DNA of 64,000 bases from contig JBAZXA010000002.1 in assembly GCA_041660045.1 (NCBI GenBank), positions 372,001-436,000 of the forward strand, read 5' to 3'. Both the position numbers and the translations under genes were made by a program. Position 1 is the first letter of the stretch. Each line of letters opens with the position of its first letter. This stretch comes from WM-3-3 sp041660045. Its GTDB lineage: Bacteria; Pseudomonadota; Gammaproteobacteria; Methylococcales; Methylomonadaceae. Shown piece by piece: positions 52,715 through 61,161 of the stretch. The notes below the pieces were generated by a model. It saw nothing but the letters and a program-made list of their open reading frames with translations. It was not told the DNA's origin and searched no databases.

Positions 52715-52957
52715 GTGAAAAAAATTATTTTGTACATTCTTTGCTGGATGGTGCTGCTATATTCAGCGCAGGCGAGTGCGCGCATAAGCTTGGATGATGC
52801 GGTCAGGCAATTAGTCCAGCAAGGCCAAAAGCGGGTGTTGGGGGCGCAAACAGAAATTGTGGATGGCCGTGAAGTTTACGTGATCAAAGTTTTAACACCC
52901 GATGGCCGCGTCATCCAGTACTTGGTGGATACCGAAACGGGTCAGGTCATCAATTAA
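52715..52957 (+). CDS. small exported PepSY-like protein
   Basis: About 80 residues from a GTG at 52715 (KKIILYILCWMVLLYSAQASA signal peptide); the frame is open from 52652 and another GTG at 52697 is possible. The mature part (ISLDDAVRQLVQQGQKRVLGAQTEIVDGREVYVIKVLTPDGRVIQYLVDTETGQVIN) is a PepSY-type domain, ending in the D-x-x-T/S-G-x-V/I family close. Such proteins regularly precede PhoPQ/QseBC-like two-component genes and may act as periplasmic inhibitors or sensors. The response regulator gene starts 16 bases later. Confidence 0.75.
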   Translation: MKKIILYILCWMVLLYSAQASARISLDDAVRQLVQQGQKRVLGAQTEIVDGREVYVIKVLTPDGRVIQYLVDTETGQVIN

Positions 52958-52973
52958 CTATTAAAGGACTATT

Positions 52974-53651
52974 ATGCGTATTTTAGTGGTTGAAGATGAA
53001 AACATACTTTGCCAACAAATCCAGCATTTTTTTGCAGATAAAGGTTATGCCGTTGATGTTGCTAATACCGGGAAAGATGGCTTATTTATGGCCACCGAAT
53101 ATCCCATAGACGCAGCAGTTGTAGATATAGGCTTACCTGATTTCTCAGGTATAGAACTTATCCGGCAATTACGCAAGAAAGATATCAAAGTGCCTATCCT
53201 TATCTTGACTGCCCGTAGCCGATGGCAGGAAAAAGTTGAAGGTTTAGAAGCGGGTGCAGATGATTATTTAGTCAAGCCGTTCCATTATGAAGAATTACAA
53301 GCCCGCTTAAATGCCTTAATTCGGCGCTCCGCAGGCCTTGCCCACCCAGTTCTTAAGTTTGGCCAAATTGAGTTAGATACCGTGGCGCAAGAAGTTTTGC
53401 TAGGCAATGAAAAACTTGAGTTAACCGCTTATGAGTACAAAGTGCTTGAATATTTGATGTTACATAAGGGTGAGGTGATATCTAAAGCCGTTTTGACAGA
53501 CCACATTTACGATGAAGATTTTGAGCGTGATAGTAATGTGATTGAAGTTTTTATCGGACGGTTAAGAAAAAAAATAGATCCAGATGGCACGTTAAAACCC
53601 ATAGAAACGCTACGTGGTAGAGGCTACCGCGTGCCTATAAATCCTGAATAA
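52974..53651 (+). CDS. OmpR/PhoP-family response regulator
   Basis: The 225-residue protein has a receiver domain (phosphoacceptor Asp51 in DAAVVDIGLPD, acidic pocket EDE near residue 8, Lys in DDYLVKPF). A winged-helix Trans_reg_C domain follows (LELTAYEYKVLEYLMLHKGEVISKAVLTDHIYDEDFERDSNVIEVFIGRLRKKID, ending ETLRGRGYRVP). The sequence resembles PhoP/QseB. It sits between a PepSY-like protein and the cognate kinase, 13 bases before the latter, in one operon. The signal could be a divalent cation or membrane stress, but this is by family analogy. A good AAAGGA ribosome binding site precedes the ATG. Confidence 0.95.
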   Translation: MRILVVEDENILCQQIQHFFADKGYAVDVANTGKDGLFMATEYPIDAAVVDIGLPDFSGIELIRQLRKKDIKVPILILTARSRWQEKVEGLEAGADDYLVKPFHYEELQARLNALIRRSAGLAHPVLKFGQIELDTVAQEVLLGNEKLELTAYEYKVLEYLMLHKGEVISKAVLTDHIYDEDFERDSNVIEVFIGRLRKKIDPDGTLKPIETLRGRGYRVPINPE

Positions 53652-53664
53652 AGTTTTTATTGCT

Positions 53665-55017
53665 GTGCAAATCAGGTCACTGAATTTTCGGCTACTCATG
53701 TCGACGGCGTTAGTTTTGGTCGCTTTTTTTGCGATTGTCGCTTTCGTTTTAGAGCGTAGTTTTCGGGAAAGTGCCGAGCAAACCTTGAAAGAGAAGCTCC
53801 AAGTACAAATTTATGCACTATTGTCTGCGGCAGATCTAAAAGATTCTGGTGAGCTGACCATGCCACCTAATCTACCAGAACCGAGGTTAACTAATCCTGG
53901 CTCTGGGCTCTATGGGTTTATTCAACTTATCCGTAAAACGCCGACCTTAATTTGGCATTCGCCTTCCGCTATTGGCCTTGGCCAACCCACTATCCCGCCC
54001 GATTTAAGTCCTGGCCACTCGGTTTTTCTACTTGATGATCAAGGCCGTTATGCTTTGCATTACAATGTAATTTGGAGTAGCCGGCGCCATGTGGAACGTG
54101 AATTTGTTTTTACGGTGACGGAAGATATTGAGTTTGTTGGCAACCAAGTACAGCAATTTCGGGCATCATTAAGTTTATGGTTATTAGTCATAGGCTTTTG
54201 CTTAATCTTAATCCAATTTTTGGTATTACGCTGGAGTTTAAAACCTCTACGCATCATGGTTAAAGATTTGGCAGCCATTGAAAAAGGTGAAAAAAACCGT
54301 TTGGATGGCGTTTATAGTACGGAATTACAGGGCTTGGCCGAGAATCTTAATACCTTAATCAATAGTGCGCGTACACATTTAGAGCGCTATCGCAATACCT
54401 TGGCCGATCTTGCCCATAGCTTAAAAACGCCATTGGCTATTTTAAGGGGTTGCAGCGAGTCTTTTATTGATAATAAAGAGACTGTGCAAGAACAAATTAA
54501 CCGAATGAACGATATTGTGGATTATCAGCTCCAGCGCGCAGCGGCAAAAGGCGAACAAAAAATAACTGGGGGAGCTGATTTATCAGCGGTCATTACTAAA
54601 ATAATCAGTTCGTTAAAAAAAGTCTACCTGGATAAACATATCGTGTTTAGTGTCAGTGTACCGCCAAGCTGTTTGATTTATTGTGAGGAGGGCGATTTGT
54701 ATGAAATTGCAGGGAATCTGCTCGATAATGCCTGCAAATGGTGCCAAGGAAAAGTTAATGTCAACATCTCATTAAAAAATAATAAAGCCAATGGTGATTT
54801 TTCGGTGATGTTACAAATTGATGATGATGGTGCGGGTATTCCAGAGGGTAAGCTTAGGGAAATTTTAAAGCGCGGTGTGCGTGCAGATGAAAATATCCAT
54901 GGCCATGGTATCGGTATGGCTGTGGTGAATGAGTTAGTCGGCTTATTAGGAGGAAAGCTATTAGGCCTTAAAAGTAAAGTTTTGGGGGGTATGTGTTGGC
55001 GTGTTTATTGGCCTTAA
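53665..55017 (+). CDS. PhoQ-like sensor histidine kinase
   Basis: The 450-residue kinase starts at GTG and has two membrane helices (STALVLVAFFAIVAFVLE, about 13-30, and LSLWLLVIGFCLILIQFLVLRWS, about 170-192) around a periplasmic sensor domain. A HAMP-like linker leads to HisKA with His251 in LADLAHSLKTPLAILRG, and HATPase_c with NLLDNACKWCQG (N box) and DDDGAGIP. GHGIGMAVVNELVGLLGGKL completes the kinase. The H-box and C terminus resemble PhoQ. It is the partner of the regulator immediately upstream. A stem-loop follows it. Confidence 0.93.
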   Translation: MQIRSLNFRLLMSTALVLVAFFAIVAFVLERSFRESAEQTLKEKLQVQIYALLSAADLKDSGELTMPPNLPEPRLTNPGSGLYGFIQLIRKTPTLIWHSPSAIGLGQPTIPPDLSPGHSVFLLDDQGRYALHYNVIWSSRRHVEREFVFTVTEDIEFVGNQVQQFRASLSLWLLVIGFCLILIQFLVLRWSLKPLRIMVKDLAAIEKGEKNRLDGVYSTELQGLAENLNTLINSARTHLERYRNTLADLAHSLKTPLAILRGCSESFIDNKETVQEQINRMNDIVDYQLQRAAAKGEQKITGGADLSAVITKIISSLKKVYLDKHIVFSVSVPPSCLIYCEEGDLYEIAGNLLDNACKWCQGKVNVNISLKNNKANGDFSVMLQIDDDGAGIPEGKLREILKRGVRADENIHGHGIGMAVVNELVGLLGGKLLGLKSKVLGGMCWRVYWP

Positions 55018-55028
55018 ATCTATAAATC

Positions 55029-55079
55029 CTGTGCCATCACTAATCTTAAAGACAGGTAGGCACAGATGAACATTTTTTT
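55029..55079 (+). terminator. probable terminator after the two-component operon
   Basis: CTGTGCC (55029-55035) pairs with GGCACAG (55059-55065). A T7 run follows at 55073-55079, seven bases after the stem. It lies 12 bases after the kinase stop codon and before the convergent winged-helix gene. Confidence 0.45.
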
Positions 55080-55090
55080 GCAAATATTTT

Positions 55091-55963
55091 TTACGTAAAA
55101 CTAGATTGCGTTTTTGCCAACATGATGTCAGCACCTGTCTTGAAAGTGGGTTGTTGTTTAGGTATTTCTGTAGCGTTTAAATTAAGTTTATAGCCAAAAC
55201 CCTTAACGTTGATCAGCCATTGTGGGTTGTTTGGATCCGGCTCAATTTTTTTACGAAGTAAATGAATGTACTGATATAAATCTAATTTTGTGGCGCGGTT
55301 GTTTTCTGGCCAAAGATGGTTAATGATCTGTTCGGCTTTAAATATACGTTCTACATCAGTGTTTAACAGTTCTATCAAGCCATATTCTTTCGGAGTAAGC
55401 TTTACTTTGTAAGAGTACACAAAAACGCATTTGTTTTGCTCATCTACTATAAAGTCATTATTTTTTTGTTTTTGTGGTAGAGGGTAAGTATGCGTAAGTA
55501 GGCTTGCCTTATGTTTATTGTCTAAGTGGCTAGACCTTCTGTCGTTAACAAAACGCCTTTCGGAAATATTTCTTCTATTGATGTTTTGCTGGTTAAAAAA
55601 TCGGGTTTTAATGTATTGGTCTATAGCGGCTATATCCATGGTGTCGTTAATGATGAAATCGAGCCATGCATAGACATCTAGGGGTATGAGTTGTGCGTGA
55701 TCTTTATTGAGGCCACAGATTTTAAGATGGTTATATAAACTAGATTGTCTTAAAGTATTGATCTCAAAGCCTTTATGTTTTATTTCTAGCCATGTTAAGG
55801 GTAAAATGACAAACATGGGTTGTAGGTCATCTAAAGCATTAATATTGCTGAGGCTTAGGTCTAGTGAGGTGATTGATAGATTGTTGCTATAGCCGTAACC
55901 TTTTAATAAGGCGAGCAAGCATTCGTCGTTATCAAAAACTACAATATTATTTGTTATTTTCAT
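55091..55963 (-). CDS. winged-helix transcriptional regulator with atypical N-terminal domain
   Basis: The 290-residue protein ends in an OmpR-type winged helix (KVKLTPKEYGLIELLNTDVERIFKAEQIINHLWPENNRATKLDLYQYIHLLRKKIEPDPNNPQWLINVKGFGYKL, about residues 192-265). The N-terminal part (IVVFDNDECLLALLKGYGYSNN...FVILPLTWLE) has a receiver-like strand pattern, but I see no conserved phosphoacceptor Asp or Lys pair, so it is probably not phosphorylated. An Arg/Asn-rich link (NRRNISERRFVNDRRS) follows. No kinase is adjacent. Its divergent neighbour is the small secreted YGPAxYSY-repeat gene, and the intervening 630 bases hold several inverted repeats. It may control that gene. Confidence 0.8.
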   Translation of the reverse strand: MKITNNIVVFDNDECLLALLKGYGYSNNLSITSLDLSLSNINALDDLQPMFVILPLTWLEIKHKGFEINTLRQSSLYNHLKICGLNKDHAQLIPLDVYAWLDFIINDTMDIAAIDQYIKTRFFNQQNINRRNISERRFVNDRRSSHLDNKHKASLLTHTYPLPQKQKNNDFIVDEQNKCVFVYSYKVKLTPKEYGLIELLNTDVERIFKAEQIINHLWPENNRATKLDLYQYIHLLRKKIEPDPNNPQWLINVKGFGYKLNLNATEIPKQQPTFKTGADIMLAKTQSSFT

Positions 55964-56593
55964 AAGATTAATCTGATTGCCAAGGGCGGTAGTTGAACAA
56001 AGGTAGTCATCAAAAAACTCAACGACAGTATATTGTCCAGCTCCCTTGGTATCAGTTAATTAATTCACACAAGTTGTGGGATTTACTAATTAGTTCGGAT
56101 TAAACGTAGTCAAATTTTATGAGAGCGCGTTTGATAACTTACTAAAACTTGGGTAATTCTTCTAGATTCAAATCATGCAGAGAAGCAAGGGGTCATGATA
56201 AGGCTATCTAAACAATAGTCTGCGAATGTAAAGTTAGTGGATTTGTTATGGGTGACGACGTAACGTTAAACACTATTGTTTAATGTTTGGATTGTGTATC
56301 CGACCTAGTTTTTCATAGTCTATGAAATGGCCAATTTATCTATATATCCAGCTTACTTGAGCTAATTTCGGGATTGGTGTTTTTATTTTTGCAATGGATT
56401 TGATAACGCGAGGGATTGCTTATTTAATAGATAAAATCTATTAAAATAATAAAAACATTCAATTTTTCAAATTAGTGCGGACCCCGTATATTAATCTCCA
56501 AGCCGAACTAAACGTTTTTTGTTGAGTCTTAAGAGTTGTAAGAACGCTAAAAAACGTGGCTGAATGAGAAATGTTTAATTTTGGAGAAAAGCC
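55964..56593. promoter_or_regulatory. long divergent intergenic region with several inverted repeats
   Basis: No gene is supported in these 630 bases. TAAACAATAG (56209-56218) and its reverse complement CTATTGTTTA (56273-56282) are 54 bases apart. TTTCATA/TATGAAA lies at 56311-56327 and TAATAGAT/ATCTATTA at 56425-56443. All are symmetric sites suitable for a dimeric regulator. The long distance to the ATG at 56594 suggests a long leader or several operator sites for the secreted-repeat gene. Confidence 0.45.
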
Positions 56594-56974
56594 ATGAATA
56601 TAAAATTATTAAAATATACACTCGCTATGACTAGCTTATTATGGGCTATTAGCGCTAATGCTGCTGAACTTGAAAGAACTACTGGATTAATTTACAACAA
56701 CCAGGCAAATGGGCCTGCAATACATAGTTATGACAATCGGTATCCTGAAAAAACAGTAAGTGCTGCGCGCTTGGTTTATGTGAATACTGCTTATGGGCCA
56801 GCACTTTATAGTTATCCAAGAAATGCGCAGGATACAACGGCTGAAATTAATGTGGAATATGTTAGCAATGCTTATGGGCCAGCTATTTATAGTTATCCTT
56901 TTAATCATCGGAAACCAGTTACCGATTATAAATTAAAGCTATCTGGGCTTAATACCCCAAGCAATATTCAATAA
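56594..56974 (+). CDS. small secreted protein with three YGPAxYSY repeats
   Basis: The 126-residue protein has a signal peptide (1-23, MNIKLLKYTLAMTSLLWAISANA). Three repeats of about 27 residues follow, with cores NQANGPAIHSYDN (36-48), NTAYGPALYSYPRN (64-77) and SNAYGPAIYSYPFN (91-104). The Tyr/Pro/Gly-rich core could form a beta-turn-rich surface or aromatic binding site. No family recognised. GGAG upstream (TTGGAGAAAAGCC) is a good ribosome binding site. It is divergent from a winged-helix regulator, and a GC-rich terminator follows, so it is a single-gene transcript. Confidence 0.8.
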   Translation: MNIKLLKYTLAMTSLLWAISANAAELERTTGLIYNNQANGPAIHSYDNRYPEKTVSAARLVYVNTAYGPALYSYPRNAQDTTAEINVEYVSNAYGPAIYSYPFNHRKPVTDYKLKLSGLNTPSNIQ

Positions 56975-56978
56975 GATT

Positions 56979-56996
56979 CCGCGTTGTGCGGTTTTT
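56979..56996 (+). terminator. short terminator after the repeat-protein gene
   Basis: CCGC (56979-56982) pairs with GCGG (56988-56991) over a five-base loop, followed by five T. It is four bases after the stop codon. The stem is short but GC-only. Confidence 0.5.
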
Positions 56997-57101
56997 ACTT
57001 GTCATTTTGGCTATGCCAACCGTTTTTAGCTAGGCGCAACGCTATTTATAGTTTTCTGTTTTATTTAGTCTATGGGTGAATACAAGATATACATGCATAG
57101 A

Positions 57102-58577
57102 CTAATCTACGCCTTTGCTATGGTTTTCCATGCGCCGCAGAAACTCGGCCATGATTAACTGATAAAGTTCGTCGCCTAAATAACGGTCTTCAATGCCGCT
57201 GTCTATATTTGGGTTGTCATTGACTTCTATTACATAACCTTTGCCATTTTTTTCTTTTACATCCACGCCGTATAAGCCATTGCCTATGGCTTGGGTGGCT
57301 TTAAGCGCAGCTTCTAAAACAGCTTTGGGCACTTCAAAAGTTGCTAAAGTGTCAAAATCACCACTATCAACCCGATTATTACCATGGCGATAAATTTGCC
57401 AATGGTTTTTTACCATGTAATAGCGGCAGGCAAATAACGCCTTGTGATTGAAAATACCAATACGCCAATCAAAGTCGGTATAAAAAAACTCTTGTGCGAG
57501 CAATAAAGCAGATTTTTGGAAAAGCTCCTCAACTTTGCTTTCTAACTCTTGGCGGTTGTTGACTTTAACAATGCCACGTGAAAATGAGCCATCTGGGATT
57601 TTAACCACTACAGGAAAACCAGCTTCAACTTCCAGTTGATTTAAATGGCTTTGATTGCCTTTGTGTAATAGCCAGGTTTTTGGCGTAGGCACATGCTGGG
57701 TACGAAAAAGATCTGCCAAATAGACTTTATTGGCACATCGCAGCATAGAGGTTGGATCGTCGATGACCACTAGGCCTTCAGCTTCGGCTTTTTTTGCAAA
57801 GCGGTAAGTATGGTGGTCTATTCCAGTCGTTTCACGTATGAATAGGCCATCAAATTCAGGCAAACGCACATAATCTTTAGGGGCGATGAGTTCAACTTCT
57901 ATCCCTAATTGCCGCCCGATTGTAATGAATTTTTTAAGCGCACCACGATTGCTTGGGGGCAAACGTTCTTCAGGATTAATTAAAATAGCAAGGTCATAAC
58001 GGGCATTTTTGCGGGTACGGCCCTTACGCCATACTTTTTTGCTGAATTTATCTAAGGCATCAGCAAATACTATTTCCAGATCTTCTGGAAGATTGTGGTA
58101 TGGGATGGCTTTTAAACCAGCGATTTCCCATTGCTGCCGATAACGTAGGCTAATTTCTAAAACAGGGCAGGAAAAGCGTTCAAAGAGCAGGCGTGTAAGT
58201 TCTTGAAAGCCAGATTCTGGCGTGGTGCCAAAATAACTTAAAATGGTAATTTCCTGGTCGGTACGGTGGCTTTTTAACGTGCGTGCTAAAGTTTGTAGCA
58301 AGTTTTCCAATTGTAGGCGATAGAGCGATTTTTTTCCTAAATCATTCAAAACTTTAACTGATGGGATGACATGGTGGCCTCTGGCTTCGGCGAGTAAGGA
58401 GCAATAGTAGCCATCTGATAAGTAGCGGTAACTGCTGCAAAGATTAATGATACGGACACGAAGTTGTGATTCTGTAGTGGGCAAAGCCAAATAGTCCTCA
58501 AAGGAAATTACTTGCTCGCTAGGGTAATAAGGGCTCCAATCGGTAAGGCTGTCAACAACCAGTAACGTGCGTGCCAT
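57102..58577 (-). CDS. RimK-type ATP-grasp ligase with N-terminal RLAN-like domain
   Basis: I start at the ATG at 58577 (MARTLLVVDSLTDW, 491 residues), which has an AAGGA nine bases upstream; the frame is open to 58619. The N-terminal 200 residues (EQVISFEDYLALPTTESQLRVRIINLCSSYRYLSDGYYCSLLAEARGHHVIPSVKVLNDLGKKSLY) match the domain found before some RimK-like ligases. The ATP-grasp part (about 280-485) shows VKIPDGSFSRGIVKV, ALLLAQEFFYTDFDWRIGIFNHKALFACRYYM, and YGVDVKEKNGKGYVIEVNDNPNIDSGIED with metal-binding Glu/Asn. Members of this fold ligate amino acids such as glutamate. It is divergent from an M14-like peptidase and a GNAT-C39 protein, so a peptide modification pathway is likely. Confidence 0.9.
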   Translation of the reverse strand: MARTLLVVDSLTDWSPYYPSEQVISFEDYLALPTTESQLRVRIINLCSSYRYLSDGYYCSLLAEARGHHVIPSVKVLNDLGKKSLYRLQLENLLQTLARTLKSHRTDQEITILSYFGTTPESGFQELTRLLFERFSCPVLEISLRYRQQWEIAGLKAIPYHNLPEDLEIVFADALDKFSKKVWRKGRTRKNARYDLAILINPEERLPPSNRGALKKFITIGRQLGIEVELIAPKDYVRLPEFDGLFIRETTGIDHHTYRFAKKAEAEGLVVIDDPTSMLRCANKVYLADLFRTQHVPTPKTWLLHKGNQSHLNQLEVEAGFPVVVKIPDGSFSRGIVKVNNRQELESKVEELFQKSALLLAQEFFYTDFDWRIGIFNHKALFACRYYMVKNHWQIYRHGNNRVDSGDFDTLATFEVPKAVLEAALKATQAIGNGLYGVDVKEKNGKGYVIEVNDNPNIDSGIEDRYLGDELYQLIMAEFLRRMENHSKGVD

Positions 58578-58713
58578 AGAAAAACATCCTTGGTCAGTTA
58601 AACGATTTACAATGGGCAAGAATTCTACATAAAGTGTTTCTTTATGCTTGAAGTTTTTTAAGGGTGGGGCAGACTACTCATGTCCCTATGTGTCAAAAAA
58701 CCACGGTCAATCT

Positions 58714-59817
58714 ATGTTGAATCCTGTATTTTACAAAGCTCCCGATGCCAATTTGTTTCCTATAAATTATGCGATGGCACGGCAACAATGGCTTAGTCAA
58801 CTAGAAGCTTTGAAAAGTGCAAATTTTCATTTAACTTTCCCCTATTCTGGCGGACAAGGTCCTGATGGTGATGCCTTATTTACCGATAGTGTTTGGCTAG
58901 GGCCTAAAAATGCAGCTAAGGTTTTAGTGCTCCTTGCCGGTACCCATGGTGTCGAAGGCTTTGCCGGTTCGGCAGTGCAGCTAGATCTGTTACAGGCACT
59001 TATTAAAGGAAGAGCGGGAATAGCACCTGACATTGCTATTTTGTTAGTCCATGCGTTAACGCCCTGGGGATATGCTTGGTTACGCCGATGTGATGCCGAA
59101 GGTATAGACCTTAACCGTAATATGATTGATTTTACTGCCCCATTACCTATCAATGTGGGGTATGAAGAGCTGTTACCTGTGTTTGCAACATTAGATGTCA
59201 AACAACGTGAGCAGGCATTTATGGAATGGGAAAAGTTAAACGGGCGGGCATCATTAGAGAGTGCAATTAGTGCTGGCCAATATATTGATCCGACCGGGCC
59301 ATTTTATGGTGGGCAAACCCCCGCGCATGGGCGTTTGGTGTGTGAAGATTTAATACAGCATTATACTTTGGCGCAAAAAAACCTAGCTGTCATTGATATC
59401 CACAGCGGCCTTGGCCCTTATGGCTATGGCGAGATTATTTGTGACCATCAGCCGGACAGTAAAGGTGCCGCTGTGGCTGGTTTGTGGTTTGGCGATGCCT
59501 GTACTTTACCTTGGCTAGGCACTTCATTTTCGGTGCCTAAGTTGGGTTTATTGGATTATGCCTGGCATAACATCATGAATCAAAGTAGTTGCTATGTAAC
59601 GTTAGAGTTTGGCACGTTTAGGACAGATCAATTATTTGAAGTGCTACTTCATGATCATCAGTTGTGGGCACAAAAGGGTAATCTTAAGGCACGCCTTGAG
59701 CATAGCGAACATATGAGGCGACATTTTTGCCCGGATGACCCGTTTTGGAAAGAATTGGTATTATTTCGTGCCAGGCAAGTTATTTCGCAGGCTTTGGCCG
59801 GATTGGCCGCGATATGA
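58714..59817 (+). CDS. DUF2817 M14-like metallopeptidase
   Basis: I prefer the ATG at 58714 (367 residues); a TTG at 58648 is in frame but lies in a worse context. The protein has the zinc-site pattern of M14-type carboxypeptidases: LLAGTHGVEGFAGSAVQ (H-x-x-E), RRCDAEGIDLNRNMIDF, and the third ligand His in LAVIDIHSGLGPYGYGEII. The catalytic-type Glu is in CYVTLEFGTF. No signal peptide is seen. DUF2817 proteins often sit beside RimK-like ligases, as here, and probably trim the C terminus of the ligated peptide. Its stop codon overlaps the next gene's ATG (ATGA at 59814-59817). Confidence 0.88.
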   Translation: MLNPVFYKAPDANLFPINYAMARQQWLSQLEALKSANFHLTFPYSGGQGPDGDALFTDSVWLGPKNAAKVLVLLAGTHGVEGFAGSAVQLDLLQALIKGRAGIAPDIAILLVHALTPWGYAWLRRCDAEGIDLNRNMIDFTAPLPINVGYEELLPVFATLDVKQREQAFMEWEKLNGRASLESAISAGQYIDPTGPFYGGQTPAHGRLVCEDLIQHYTLAQKNLAVIDIHSGLGPYGYGEIICDHQPDSKGAAVAGLWFGDACTLPWLGTSFSVPKLGLLDYAWHNIMNQSSCYVTLEFGTFRTDQLFEVLLHDHQLWAQKGNLKARLEHSEHMRRHFCPDDPFWKELVLFRARQVISQALAGLAAI

Positions 59818-60923
59818 CAAGCCCTATGGTAAATATCCGCGCGTCGGACCTCTATGACTTAAACGCGTTGGTTGAACTTGAAAAAGCCTGTTTTGATTGT
59901 GATCAATTGAGTCGGCGAAGTTTCCGGCATTGGCTGACTACACAGCATAGGGCTTTGTTAGTCGCTGAAATTAATCATCAAATTGCCGGCTATATTTTGG
60001 TGATTTATCATCCCGGAACACGTTTAGCCCGTATCTATTCGGTTGCGGTAGGCCAACATTTCCGTAGTTTGGGTATTGGTAAATTATTGATGGCAGCGGG
60101 GGAACAAGCTGCGCGTGATGATGGCAGATTATATTTACGTTTAGAGGTCAGCGTGGATAACATTGCAGCCATTAATCTGTACGAAGCGATGGGCTTTAAA
60201 AAATTTGGTATTTATCGGGATTACTACGAAGATCATAAAGACGCTTTGCGCTACCAAAAGCGTATTAGGCGTTTTGGGGGTACATTAACTCATCGCCAAG
60301 TACATTGGCTACGGCAAACCACTGCTTTTACCTGTGGGCCTGCTTCATTAATGATGGCTATGCATGGGATTAATCAACATTATTTACCTTCCCAAGAAGA
60401 GGAGATGAATATTTGGCGCGAGGCAACCACTATTTTCATGACATCTGGCCACGGCGGCTGTCATCCGGTGGGTTTGGCATTGGCGGCCAAACGTCGGCAA
60501 TTTAAAGTTGAGGTCTGGATTAGCCAAACTGGAGCATTATTTGTCGATGGCGTACGTAGTGAAGAAAAAAAGCAGATTGTGGAATTGGTTGACAGTTGTT
60601 TTAAGCGAGAAGCGCAACTTAAAGGTATTCAGGTACATTATGGCAATATCACTCAAAGCGAGTTGATTAACGCTTTTACCGCAGGAGCAATACCGTTGAT
60701 ATTAATCAGCACGTTTCGGATGGACCGTAAAAAAGCGCCACATTGGGTGGTGATGAGTGGCATCGATAAAGATTGCTTGTATATGCACGATCCTGATCCT
60801 GAAGAAGGTCGGCAAAGTGAAATTGATTGCCAATATATTCCTATCGCTTGTGAAGATTTTGAACGTATGTCTTGTTTTGGTAAAAACCGGCTACGCACCG
60901 CAGTTATTCTTTGGCCTAGCTGA
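59814..60923 (+). CDS. GNAT acetyltransferase fused to a C39-like cysteine peptidase
   Basis: The ATG at 59814 overlaps the upstream stop as ATGA, so I start there (369 residues), though the frame opens at 59745. The first 150 residues are a GNAT domain (AVGQHFRSLGIGKLLMAAGEQAA, acetyl-CoA loop; LEVSVDNIAAINLYEAMGFKKFGIYRDYY). The rest is a papain-fold C39-like peptidase with Cys in TTAFTCGPASLMMAMHG, His in APHWVVMSGID and Asp in MHDPDP. This fusion resembles RimJ/RimI-type enzymes joined to a peptidase. With the RimK ligase and DUF2817 peptidase it forms a set of ligase, two peptidases and an acetyltransferase for an unknown peptide. Confidence 0.9.
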   Translation: MTSPMVNIRASDLYDLNALVELEKACFDCDQLSRRSFRHWLTTQHRALLVAEINHQIAGYILVIYHPGTRLARIYSVAVGQHFRSLGIGKLLMAAGEQAARDDGRLYLRLEVSVDNIAAINLYEAMGFKKFGIYRDYYEDHKDALRYQKRIRRFGGTLTHRQVHWLRQTTAFTCGPASLMMAMHGINQHYLPSQEEEMNIWREATTIFMTSGHGGCHPVGLALAAKRRQFKVEVWISQTGALFVDGVRSEEKKQIVELVDSCFKREAQLKGIQVHYGNITQSELINAFTAGAIPLILISTFRMDRKKAPHWVVMSGIDKDCLYMHDPDPEEGRQSEIDCQYIPIACEDFERMSCFGKNRLRTAVILWPS

Positions 60924-60961
60924 GGTCTCAGTGAATAATTTCAGCAATTTTTTTGCAAACA

Positions 60962-60990
60962 TTGAAAAAAAAGTAAAATTCAGCGATAAT
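60962..60990 (+). promoter_or_regulatory. sigma-70 promoter of the SRP RNA gene
   Basis: TTGAAA (60962-60967), a 17-base spacer, then GATAAT (60985-60990) is a good promoter. The predicted start near 60997 lies about 25 bases upstream of the recognisable SRP RNA. It is followed by a seven-base hairpin TTCAGCC (60999-61005) and GGCTGAA (61011-61017), so the primary transcript would carry a hairpin leader. Confidence 0.65.
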
Positions 60991-61023
60991 CTATCTCCTT
61001 CAGCCAGCAAGGCTGAATTTAAT

Positions 61024-61137
61024 GGTGGTCGCGCCGGTCCTCCCGCAACGATACGCTGTAAACCCCGCCAGGTCCGGAAGGGAGCAACGGTAGCAGCAGA
61101 TTCGTGTGCCGGGATGTGGCTGGTGTGATCGCCGCCC
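61024..61137 (+). ncRNA. ffs: 4.5S signal recognition particle RNA
   Basis: This RNA binds Ffh and targets nascent membrane proteins to FtsY. The conserved apical domain is clear: CAGGTCCGGAAGGGAGCA (around 61069-61086) with its GGAA tetraloop, the 5' segment TCCTCCCGCAACG and the 3' partner GTGTGCCGGGATG. The ends pair: GGTGGTC at 61024 with GATCGCC ending near 61133, and further internal pairs. The length of about 110 nt matches the small bacterial form without an Alu domain. It lies 38 bases upstream of the dnaX ATG, the usual gammaproteobacterial neighbourhood. A T-rich stretch at 61142-61154 could end the transcript. Confidence 0.95.
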
Positions 61138-61161
61138 AATAATTTTTTCTTTTAGCCTGCG

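Noticed and set aside
60757..61128. 123-residue plus-strand frame running through the end of the GNAT-C39 gene into the SRP RNA.
   Set aside because: It overlaps a recognised protein out of frame and the SRP RNA; a shadow frame.
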